NCBI RefSeq assembly: GCF_030345715.1
Contig: NZ_JAUASX010000030.1
Coordinates: forward strand, 1 to 41,904
Direction of reading: 5' to 3'
Length of the DNA stretch: 41,904 bases
Source: Solimonas sp. SE-A11
GTDB taxonomy: Bacteria > Pseudomonadota > Gammaproteobacteria > Nevskiales > Nevskiaceae
Position 1 is the stretch's first letter, and each line of letters starts with the position of its first letter. Below, piece after piece: positions 28,100 through 35,032 of the stretch. The notes below the pieces were generated by a model. The model saw only the letters and a program-made list of their open reading frames with translations, was not told where the DNA came from and made no database searches. The position numbers were made by a program, and so were the translations under genes.

Positions 28100-28695
28100 A
28101 CTACGGACTGGACGATGTGCTGGTCGCCTGGAGTGGTGTGGCGCGAGCAGCCAACTCCGCCTCGGGTCTTCGCACGAGCATGGAGCGCTCGGCCTTCGCC
28201 GACCTATTCGATTCCGATGTGCACTTCGCGGCTCTGGCGGGTAAGGCAGCCGATGTGCCTCAGGCTGCGGACGTCGCTGACCCGGTAGCCGCGGAACCAC
28301 CGGTGACAGGGGCGTTGGCCGCACCGCGCTCCATTGCTGAGGAACCAGCTCCAACCCTGAGCATGCGGTCATCACTGCCGATAGCAACATCATCGGGCGG
28401 CGCTGCTGGTGGCGGCCCCCTCGTTGCACCTGGCAGTTTGGTGCGACTGATGAATGTGCCGGAAGGCAGCGCCGCGGGCCGGGCGCCTGCGCGCGCCACG
28501 CTGGAGCCGGCACTTTGTCAGTGGAGCCGCACGGCATTAACAGCTTGTTTGCGTGATGGCGAACTCAACCTGACGGTCCGTGATGGGGCGCTGGGTGCTG
28601 ATCGCGAAACGGTAGACGTCCTGAGGCAAGCGCTTCGGGAAATGGGAATCGGGCTGACGAAGCTCAAAATCAACGGCATCAATGCTGAGGCCTGA
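28096..28695 (+). CDS. FliK-like (hook-length/substrate switch) candidate
   Basis: The 199-residue protein starts at ATG 28096, overlapping fliJ. The N-terminal two thirds are low-complexity (Ala/Pro/Gly/Ser-rich), and the end is a small ordered segment (LTACLRDGELNLTVRDGALG then VDVLRQALREMGIGLTKLKI). A disordered export region with a small C-terminal domain, placed between fliJ and flgD, is what FliK/SctP rulers look like. The C-terminus is not a clear match to the FliK Hook-length domain, and the protein is much shorter than typical FliK (about 400). Assigned by position and shape only. Confidence 0.55.
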   Translation: MNYGLDDVLVAWSGVARAANSASGLRTSMERSAFADLFDSDVHFAALAGKAADVPQAADVADPVAAEPPVTGALAAPRSIAEEPAPTLSMRSSLPIATSSGGAAGGGPLVAPGSLVRLMNVPEGSAAGRAPARATLEPALCQWSRTALTACLRDGELNLTVRDGALGADRETVDVLRQALREMGIGLTKLKINGINAEA

Positions 28696-28729
28696 GTCAA
28701 GGCGCGGCGATTAGTAGCGGAGGTGATTC

Positions 28730-29140
28730 ATGGCGGTCGATGCGATTGGCGGTTCGGTAGGAACAGGGTTGGGCGAACTGACACGCTCCGGCGTTTCGCA
28801 GGAAGATTTCATCCGGCTGTTCCTGACCCAGCTCAATTTCCAGGATCCGCTTGAGCCAGTGGACAACCGCGAGTTCCTGGCGCAGCTCGCCCAGTTCAGC
28901 TCGGTAGAGCAGTTGCGCACTCTGGGCGAGAACATCGACGCATTACTCGGTGTGCAGGCCTCCGGCCAGGCTCTGGGCCTGCTCGGCCGAACCGTGGAAG
29001 TCGCGACCGAATCCGGCTCCGCGATCGGGCAGGTCACGACATTGAATTACCGCTCGGGAAAACCGCTGCTGACGATCACCCAGACCAACGGCAACATCCT
29101 GCCGGACGTCAGCCCGTCCCAAGTCCTGATCGTTCGCTAA
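28730..29140 (+). CDS. flgD: FlgD, hook cap, short form
   Basis: A 136-residue protein with the conserved FlgD N-terminal domain (SQEDFIRLFLTQLNFQDPLE then PVDNREFLAQLAQFSSVEQL). Usual FlgD is about 220 residues with Tudor-like and Fn3-like C-terminal domains; here only a short strand-rich part remains (TVEVATESGS ... SPSQVLIVR). A strong ribosome site (ggaggtgat) precedes the ATG. It would cap the growing hook during FlgE assembly; a minimal form may still do this. Confidence 0.9.
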   Translation: MAVDAIGGSVGTGLGELTRSGVSQEDFIRLFLTQLNFQDPLEPVDNREFLAQLAQFSSVEQLRTLGENIDALLGVQASGQALGLLGRTVEVATESGSAIGQVTTLNYRSGKPLLTITQTNGNILPDVSPSQVLIVR

Positions 29141-29153
29141 GAGGAGTCTAGCC

Positions 29154-30389
29154 ATGACCGCATTGACCAGCGCCTATACGAGCCTTACCGGCCTGATCGC
29201 CTTTTCGCGCGCGCTCGACATCATCGGCGACAACGTGGCCAACCTGAATACGGTCGGCTTCAAGGCCACCGATTTGCTGTTCGAAAGCCTGCCGCCGCCG
29301 GAAGGGTCACAAAATGACAGCCGGCCGGCAGCGGAATCCGAGATGCCGGGTGGTGGTGCGGTCGTGAGCGGGACCCGGCGGCGCTTCACTCCTGGTGAGT
29401 TACGCGAAACCGGCACCGCCACACACGTCGCCATAAACGGTGACGGCTTTTTTGTACTGAACGACGGTGATCGCTACCTGTACACCCGCAATGGTCAGTT
29501 CCAGCTGGACGAGGACGGCAATCTCCAGGACGCCTCCGGCACGCGCAATGTGCAGGCTCTGGTCAACGGCGTGCTTCAGAACGTCGTCATCGACAGTGAC
29601 AAGACCAACCCGGCATCGGCTACGAAGACGGTGGAGTTCAGCGGTGTGCTGTCGGTGGGGCAGGCTTCGACCGGCACCGGTACAGACGCGGCGCAGCGGT
29701 TCACGCTGGATGCGGTCAAGGTGTTTGACGCCTCTGGCACGCAGCAGACGCTGAAAATGGAGTTCACCCGCGCGGCGAGCAATGGCATCAATGCCTGGAC
29801 CGTATCGGTGAAGGACACCGCCGGCCTGGAACTCCTGGGCACGAACAAGGAGATCCGTTTTGATGGATCGGGGAATCCCACCACGGGGTTCTCCTCCCTC
29901 ACTTTCAAGGTGAAGACCAGCACGGGGGTGGAATCCGAGGTGACCCTGGACTTCAAGAACGCGAACTCCTTCTCCGCTGGGACAACCTCGTCGCTGACGG
30001 TTTCCAAGAGTGACGGCTACGCCCTGGGCCGCCTGTCCAGCTTCAGCTTCGACGAGAAGGGCAAGGTGACCTTGCAGTATTCGAACGGCCAGAAGGAGGA
30101 CGGACAGCGCCTGGCGCTGGCGACCTTCTCCGATCCCCAGGTACTTGAGACCAGCGACGGCGGCCTGTTCATTGCGCCGGAGGGCACGGAGTTCCGCCTG
30201 GGTATGGCCGATGAGGACGGGTTTGGTTCGATTCGGCCGCGCAGCCTGGAACTCGCAAACGTGGAACTGGCCCGGGAATTCGCAGACATCCTGATTCTGC
30301 AGCGCGGCTTCCAGGCCAGCTCACAGGTTCTTAACGTCACCAGCAAAATGATCGAGGACATCTATAACAGCGTTTCGGGACGCGGCTGA
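29154..30389 (+). CDS. flgE: FlgE, hook protein
   Basis: A 411-residue hook protein of normal length: N-terminal helix SLTGLIAFSRALDIIGDNVA followed by NLNTVGFKATD, a DGFFVLNDGDRYLYTRNGQF segment, and the C-terminal axial helix (EFADILILQRGFQASSQVLN). A clear aggag site lies ahead of the ATG at 29154. FlgE builds the hook outside the outer membrane. It is the most distal axial protein in this window; no hook-filament junction or flagellin gene follows. Confidence 0.95.
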   Translation: MTALTSAYTSLTGLIAFSRALDIIGDNVANLNTVGFKATDLLFESLPPPEGSQNDSRPAAESEMPGGGAVVSGTRRRFTPGELRETGTATHVAINGDGFFVLNDGDRYLYTRNGQFQLDEDGNLQDASGTRNVQALVNGVLQNVVIDSDKTNPASATKTVEFSGVLSVGQASTGTGTDAAQRFTLDAVKVFDASGTQQTLKMEFTRAASNGINAWTVSVKDTAGLELLGTNKEIRFDGSGNPTTGFSSLTFKVKTSTGVESEVTLDFKNANSFSAGTTSSLTVSKSDGYALGRLSSFSFDEKGKVTLQYSNGQKEDGQRLALATFSDPQVLETSDGGLFIAPEGTEFRLGMADEDGFGSIRPRSLELANVELAREFADILILQRGFQASSQVLNVTSKMIEDIYNSVSGRG

Positions 30390-31129
30390 TGAAGCCCTTT
30401 CGATTGCTGAAGGCTTCCGAACTGCGCCAGCTCGAATCCAGGGCTGAGCAGGCCGGTGCGAAATGGTCTGACCGCTGGGCCCTGCGCGCTGACACGCCGC
30501 TGACTTGGTCGGCGGTGGACGCGGGGGAATCGAAGGCCGCCTCCGGCCGGCACCATGCCATCGACTGCGGCGAAGGACTTCAGGCGGCTGTAAATCTTCC
30601 AGCCGAGGCCGATGGAATCCTGGCGGGCATGGCCCTAGGCCAGGGAGGGCAGGGGTCCGACCATCTGGTGGCGCGGGAATTATCCCTGCTGTGCCTGGCC
30701 GATCATCTGGCCGAACTTACCGGCCTCGGCGAGTGGCGGCCGTCGACCGGCGGGGTGGCGGCGCCGGTGCGCGGCAGCGGTACGGCATTGCTCAGCTGTC
30801 GGATGGGGGATCGCTCCCTCGGTGCCCTGCTACTGCCCCTGACTTTGTTGCAGCGCATGGGTGTAGTGGCTGCTACGTCATCGCTGGCACCAACCGCCAC
30901 TCTCGGGCCTCGCGCCGCGGCGGTACTGCCGGCGCGGCTGCAGCTGTCGGCAACGCTTAACGACACGTCACTGACGATTAAGGACTTGCGCGAGATCGCG
31001 GTCGGCGATGTTCTGATGCTCGATCACTCGCTCGAAGCACCGTTGACGCTGCGCTTGGGCGGCAAACCCGCGGGCTCCGCTTATCCCGGAATCCGAGGCG
31101 GTCGCCTCAGCGTCGAACTCAGCAAGTAG
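30389..31129 (+). CDS. FliM/SctQ-like C-ring protein with one SpoA domain
   Basis: A 246-residue protein in the fliM position, starting at the flgE stop. The last ~60 residues (LQLSATLNDTSLTIKDLREI, AVGDVLMLDHS, APLTLRLGGKPAGSAYPG) form a SpoA/FliN-type domain. The N-terminal part has none of the FliM hallmarks: no EIDALL-like CheY-binding peptide and no GGxG motif. Length and layout are closer to the SctQ proteins of injectisomes than to FliM (about 330 residues). It probably forms the sorting platform with FliN, without directional switching. Confidence 0.75.
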   Translation: MKPFRLLKASELRQLESRAEQAGAKWSDRWALRADTPLTWSAVDAGESKAASGRHHAIDCGEGLQAAVNLPAEADGILAGMALGQGGQGSDHLVARELSLLCLADHLAELTGLGEWRPSTGGVAAPVRGSGTALLSCRMGDRSLGALLLPLTLLQRMGVVAATSSLAPTATLGPRAAAVLPARLQLSATLNDTSLTIKDLREIAVGDVLMLDHSLEAPLTLRLGGKPAGSAYPGIRGGRLSVELSK

Positions 31130-31156
31130 CTCACTTTATTACAGGAAGCAGGACAC

Positions 31157-31489
31157 ATGACTCAGGTTAATGAACAGCCCGAAATCCAGCCGCTCAAGTT
31201 GGGGGAACTGGGGGCAGGTGCGGGTCGCGGTCAGCCCTGGTTGGAAAGGCAGCTCGACTTGGTGCGCGACATCAAGGTTACTGTTCGCGCCAGCATGGGC
31301 AGCGCTGAATTGACCATCGCTTCGCTGTTCGCCCTGCGCGAAGGGGATGTGGTGACTCTGGATCGCGAAACGGATGCTCCGGTGGACATCACGCTGGAAG
31401 GTAATCTGATTGCCCGTGGGCAACTGGTGGCGGCCGGTGATCGCTTCGGCCTGCGGATTACCGAAATTCTCGACCCGGGCAAGTTCTAA
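31157..31489 (+). CDS. fliN: FliN, C-ring/sorting platform protein
   Basis: A 110-residue protein whose C-terminal ~75 residues are a SpoA domain (DIKVTVRASMGSAELTIASL, EGDVVTLDRETDAPVDITLE, GDRFGLRITEIL). FliN rings bind FliH and recruit the ATPase complex. A good ribosome site (aggaagcagga) precedes ATG 31157. Confidence 0.92.
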   Translation: MTQVNEQPEIQPLKLGELGAGAGRGQPWLERQLDLVRDIKVTVRASMGSAELTIASLFALREGDVVTLDRETDAPVDITLEGNLIARGQLVAAGDRFGLRITEILDPGKF

Positions 31490-31513
31490 GGCTGGGTCAA
31501 GGCGAGTTCCTCC

Positions 31514-31873
31514 GTGCTACCAAACATGACAAGACTGCTGCCCGCTGCGATCCTGGCGAGCATTGGCGACGTGGCGTTCGCAGCCCCAGGGGCAGCCGAG
31601 GCTCCTTCGGTGGCGGGATGGCAGGTTCTGACCATCTTCGGCTACCTGGGCTTGCTTGGCATGCTGGCGTTTTTTGGCGTGCGCTGGTGGAAGACTCGCC
31701 AGGTTAGTACCTCTGGAAGCTTTGTCCGGACGCGGCAGATCAATGTCGTGGAGACTCGCCGCGTATCACCGTCGACCTCGATCGTGCTGGCCGACATCAA
31801 GGGGCATTCCTACGTCATTGTCTGCTCGGGTACAGCGGTTGCGATTCATCCGATCGCGGAGCCTTCCGCATGA
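31514..31873 (+). CDS. fliO: FliO, gate assembly factor
   Basis: A 119-residue protein with an N-terminal hydrophobic/signal-like stretch, one membrane span at about 37-57 (WQVLTIFGYLGLLGMLAFFG) and a cytoplasmic part (TRQINVVETRRVSPSTSIVL) as in FliO. FliO helps FliP assemble. GTG 31514 has aaggcgag eight bases before it; ATG 31526 is the alternative and lacks a ribosome site. The gene overlaps fliP by four bases. Confidence 0.85.
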   Translation: MLPNMTRLLPAAILASIGDVAFAAPGAAEAPSVAGWQVLTIFGYLGLLGMLAFFGVRWWKTRQVSTSGSFVRTRQINVVETRRVSPSTSIVLADIKGHSYVIVCSGTAVAIHPIAEPSA

Positions 31874-32652
31874 GCCATCGCAGGTCAGATACCCAATGGT
31901 TACGGGTTGCGCTGCAGTTATCTGTAATGCTGGCGCTGCTGGTGCTGCCTGGCTTGTCCACCGCCGCGGACATCACGTTCCCCGGCGGGTCGGTCGACTT
32001 CACGACTCAGTCGGGAAAGGCCCTGAGCACGCCGCTGCGATTGGTGTTGATGCTGACGGTCCTAAGCCTGGTGCCGTCGTTGCTGATCGTGCTGACCTCC
32101 TTTACCCGCATCATCGTCGTCCTGGCGATGCTGCGGCACGCGCTAGGGATGCCGGAGACGCCGCCCAATACCGTGCTGATCAGCCTGGCTCTGTTTCTCA
32201 CGATATTTACCATGCTGCCGGTATGGGAGCAGGTGGACCAGCAGGCGCTGACGCCCTACATGAATGGCGCGATCGCAGAGAAGGAGTTGTTGGAGACGGG
32301 ATCTAAGCCGTTGCGGGAGTTCATGCTGGCGCAAACGCGCGAGAAGGACTTGGCGCTGATGATCGAGCTGTCTGGTTCCAAGGCGCCGGCGCAGGTAACC
32401 GAAATCAAGTTGTTGCAGTTGATTCCAGCATTCATGATCAGTGAGTTGCGCAAGGCCTTCGAGATTGGGTTCATTATTTTTCTGCCCTTTGTGGTGATCG
32501 ACATCATCGTGGCCAGCGTGCTGATGTCCCTGGGCATGATCATGGTTCCGCCACTGGCGTTCTCGTTGCCCTTGAAGATTCTGCTTTTCGTGCTGATCGA
32601 TGGATGGGGATTGCTGTCGGCCGCCCTGATCCGGAGCTTCGTCCCATCCTGA
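31870..32652 (+). CDS. fliP: FliP, core export gate subunit
   Basis: A 260-residue protein with a cleavable signal peptide (LSVMLALLVLPGLSTAAD) and four membrane spans. Family motifs are present: LVPSLLIVLTSFTRIIVVLA, then LRHALGMPETPPN, FMISELRKAFEIGFIIFLPF and VASVLMSLGMIMVPP. Five FliP subunits form the gate with FliQ and FliR. It overlaps fliO and ends 15 bases before the sigma factor gene. Confidence 0.96.
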   Translation: MSHRRSDTQWLRVALQLSVMLALLVLPGLSTAADITFPGGSVDFTTQSGKALSTPLRLVLMLTVLSLVPSLLIVLTSFTRIIVVLAMLRHALGMPETPPNTVLISLALFLTIFTMLPVWEQVDQQALTPYMNGAIAEKELLETGSKPLREFMLAQTREKDLALMIELSGSKAPAQVTEIKLLQLIPAFMISELRKAFEIGFIIFLPFVVIDIIVASVLMSLGMIMVPPLAFSLPLKILLFVLIDGWGLLSAALIRSFVPS

Positions 32653-32667
32653 GGTTGCGGCAGCTCC

Positions 32668-33420
32668 ATGCAAGACCATCAGGCACCCGCTGAATTGACA
32701 CAATCGGACGAGGCCCCACTCTGGGAGCGCCTGAGAAGTGTCGATGTCGAAGAGTCCCGGCAAGCGCGAGAAGATCTCGTGCTTCGCCATCTTTGGCTTG
32801 CCAAGGCCGTTGCGGCGCGTGTCCTGCAGGAGCGATCATTCACCGCAGATTTAGACCTCCGCGATCTGGTTCAATTGGCGACGGTAGGACTTATCGAGTC
32901 GGTCGATCGGTACGATCCAAGTATGGGAGTTCCGTTTTCGGCCTACGCCAGAAAGCGTGTGCAGGGGGCCGTTCTAAACGGCTTGGAACAGAGCTCTGAG
33001 TATCGAGCGCAGAACTCTTGGTTGCACCGGATGGGCAAGGAACGCGCGGAATCCATCACCTCGGCAAACTCATCGGAAGGGGACAGCCTTCTCCGCCTGG
33101 CTGAAGTCACCGTGGGATTGGCCATTGGGTTCATGCTGGAAGATAGCGGCATGTATGTGTCGTCGCCAGACCGGATCGACACACCGTACGACGTGAATGA
33201 GCTTGCCGTTCTTCAGGGGCAACTAAGACTAGTTGTGACCGAGCTGCCCGAGTCGCAGAGAAAGGTGGTCGAGTTGCACTACTTCAAGGAACTCAGCTTC
33301 TCCGAAATTGGTGCGGTCCTTCGCCTCACTAAAGCCAGAATCTCACAAATTCACGGTAAAGCCTTGCTTGAAATCCGTCGGCGCCTGAAGCTTGTTGGTC
33401 AGATTGATGAGCGTGGTTGA
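32668..33420 (+). CDS. fliA: Sigma-28 family (FliA-like) sigma factor
   Basis: A 250-residue sigma factor. Region 2 covers about residues 30-110 (DLVQLATVGLIESVDRYDPS then FSAYARKRVQGAVLNGL), and region 4 the last ~50 (LPESQRKVVELHYFKELSFS then TKARISQIHGKALLEIRRRL). The region between is divergent from standard FliA region 3. In flagellated bacteria FliA turns on flagellin, motor and chemotaxis genes, none of which are in this window, so its regulon may be rewired. It is the last plus-strand gene of the block and ends two bases from a convergent gene. No anti-sigma FlgM is seen nearby. Confidence 0.88.
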   Translation: MQDHQAPAELTQSDEAPLWERLRSVDVEESRQAREDLVLRHLWLAKAVAARVLQERSFTADLDLRDLVQLATVGLIESVDRYDPSMGVPFSAYARKRVQGAVLNGLEQSSEYRAQNSWLHRMGKERAESITSANSSEGDSLLRLAEVTVGLAIGFMLEDSGMYVSSPDRIDTPYDVNELAVLQGQLRLVVTELPESQRKVVELHYFKELSFSEIGAVLRLTKARISQIHGKALLEIRRRLKLVGQIDERG

Positions 33421-33421
33421 A

Positions 33422-33799
33422 TCATCTCGAAGCAAGCTTCAGTAGGAGGCGGTCCAGCTCTGTTCTCAGCTCGTTTTCGTCGACGATCACTGCTTCCACC
33501 TTCTCTACAATCTGTGGAAACCGCTGGTCGTTGGCCAATGCAATGCCAAACTCATCCAGCAGCACGACTTCCACAAAGGCCTTGCGACCGCGTCGCCTGC
33601 CATCCTCTCCGTCGAGATGGATTTCTCTTATCGCGGCACGAATGTCGTGTGACAGCTGATCCGAGAAGTCTTTCCCCTCCGCCTTTGAGGGGGGCGACTT
33701 TGCGCTCGAAGGCGAGGCACTACGCTGCTTATCAGTCCGAGCAGAAAGGGCCGCCCGGATTTGAGCCAGAAGGCGTTGCGTTGGGTCGATGCCGCTCAT
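33422..33799 (-). CDS. Unrecognised small protein convergent with the sigma factor
   Basis: A 125-residue soluble protein I do not recognise. The first ~45 residues are Ser/Lys/Pro-rich and likely disordered; the rest looks folded, with FVEVVLLDEFGIALANDQRF and a C-terminal helix ending RTELDRLLLKLASR. No signal peptide or membrane span. Its stop lies one base after the sigma factor stop, so the two genes meet tail to tail with no room for a terminator. It is 19 bases downstream of a TPR gene on the same strand and is likely co-transcribed with it. A role linked to the export system is inferred from location only. Confidence 0.65.
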   Translation of the reverse strand: MSGIDPTQRLLAQIRAALSARTDKQRSASPSSAKSPPSKAEGKDFSDQLSHDIRAAIREIHLDGEDGRRRGRKAFVEVVLLDEFGIALANDQRFPQIVEKVEAVIVDENELRTELDRLLLKLASR

Positions 33800-33818
33800 T
33801 CGCTAGTTGTGGCTGGCG

Positions 33819-34397
33819 CTATGAATCCAGGTCTCCGTAACGACGCAAGAGGCCTGCCCCGGCAGAGCCGCCGGTTTCGGTGGTCGCAGCGGGAGCTGCC
33901 TGCTCATCCGCCAGCTTGCCACGTACGTTGGTCAGTACCTTGGCGATATCATTTTTCAGCGCGGGGTTCGCGTCGGACGCCTCGAGCGCGCTCTCCAGTT
34001 CCTGAATGGCTTGAGCGAACGAGCCGCCCTGAATGTATACCAGAGCACTCTTGAACAGATTCAGTGGGTCTCGGTCACCCAACTTCTCAAGCTCAATCCA
34101 GGTATCAGCGGCGGATGTGGCGTCTCCCCGCGAGTACTGCAAGAGCCCCAGTTGGAATCGAGCGGTATGAAGGCTGCCATCCAAATCGATCGCGCGACGC
34201 ATGCCTTCTTCGGCGCGGTCATACAAGCCCAACTCAGCATGTTCAGCTGCCAGCATAAAGTGGGCGCGGGCATCTTTTGGCTCACGAAAAACCACTTGCT
34301 TTAGCTTGATGATGGCGGCGTCATGCCGGCCTGTTTGGACATCGAGCAGAGCTAAACGAAAGAGTTCTTCGGTGTCGAGCGATTCGAGAGAATCCAT
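33819..34397 (-). CDS. TPR protein, relative of the first TPR gene of the block
   Basis: A 192-residue TPR protein: LFRLALLDVQTGRHDAAIIK, ARAHFMLAAEHAELGLYDRA, ARFQLGLLQYSRGDATSAAD and FAQAIQELESAL, with a low-complexity C-terminus. I start it at ATG 34397 just before DSLESLDTEELF; the frame extends to 34466 but the added residues look non-coding. Repeat order and several motifs match the TPR protein at 12677-13219, so related TPR genes flank the flagellar-type block on both ends. Upstream on the minus strand is an AT-richer stretch that may carry its promoter. Confidence 0.78.
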   Translation of the reverse strand: MDSLESLDTEELFRLALLDVQTGRHDAAIIKLKQVVFREPKDARAHFMLAAEHAELGLYDRAEEGMRRAIDLDGSLHTARFQLGLLQYSRGDATSAADTWIELEKLGDRDPLNLFKSALVYIQGGSFAQAIQELESALEASDANPALKNDIAKVLTNVRGKLADEQAAPAATTETGGSAGAGLLRRYGDLDS

Positions 34398-35032
34398 TAT
34401 GGAAAGCCAGATGGAATAAATGAGACCGCTACCAGTGAAAGCCAAAGGAGGCTGGCGTTGCGGCAAAGGTCATTATCGGACGTTTACTCCGTCGCGCCTA
34501 CGACGAATTCGCCTAACTTGTTAAATACTCCGCAAAAAGCCCTAAAGCGTATAGAGATATTTCGCAAGACATTGTTATTAATGCATTTATTAATTTTTTT
34601 GCTCGGGACGTCGGTATATCCCCTGGCTATGCGAGCCGGCGCCGAGTACAAATCTGCCCCCCTAGCTCCGCAACTCCTCAGAGTGCACTACGGGCGTTGC
34701 ATTGGCGTTTGGTCGCTCGCTCAAATCTCGTTTTGGACTGGAATCAAACGCGGTAGCGTCAAACGCGTCTTGCGCCGCAGGGGGGGTGAAATGTTCGATC
34801 CCCCGTCGGGTGGGGAATTCTAAGGTATGGTGAAAGGTGAGCCCTTGTCGGTTTATCCCGGACCAAGACGCTCAACGACTTTGGTGTGGATCGCCCAATC
34901 TTTCGTAGACGCTTAGCTCATTCTTTTTGAGGTTGCTGCCTCAAAGATCATGGGCGGAACACTTGATGTAGCATGAATTGCGCTGCTGCGAATATCTCGG
35001 CGTACGTTCCGAAGTCTTAACACACCTCACCA
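34398..35032. other. Long intergenic region, AT-rich in part, no supported gene
   Basis: About 635 bases. The part around 34550-34610 is strikingly AT-rich for this window. A plus-strand frame at 34458-34823 is open but its protein has no recognisable pattern and no ribosome site. There is a nine-base direct repeat tcaaacgcg at 34744-34752 and 34759-34767, and a G-run/C-run hairpin around 34780-34806. Promoters for the TPR gene (minus) and the gene at 35033 (plus) should lie here; none could be defined with confidence. Confidence 0.5.
34744..34767. repeat. Direct repeat tcaaacgcg, 15-base spacing
   Basis: Two exact nine-base copies separated by gtagcg, in the middle of the intergenic region. 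Spacing of about one and a half helical turns could suit a regulator, but no binding protein is indicated. Confidence 0.4.

Noticed and set aside
34473-34479. ccgataa on the minus strand, like a sigma-28 -10 element, upstream of the TPR gene
   Set aside because: No matching -35 (taaagttt-like) at the correct spacing.
34780-34806. gttcgatccccc, like a tRNA T-arm
   Set aside because: The 5' side does not pair as a T-stem and no acceptor, D or anticodon arms are found around it.
34458-34823. 121-codon open frame in the intergenic region
   Set aside because: TTG start, no ribosome site, no recognisable pattern, and the first part is antisense to the likely leader of the TPR gene.
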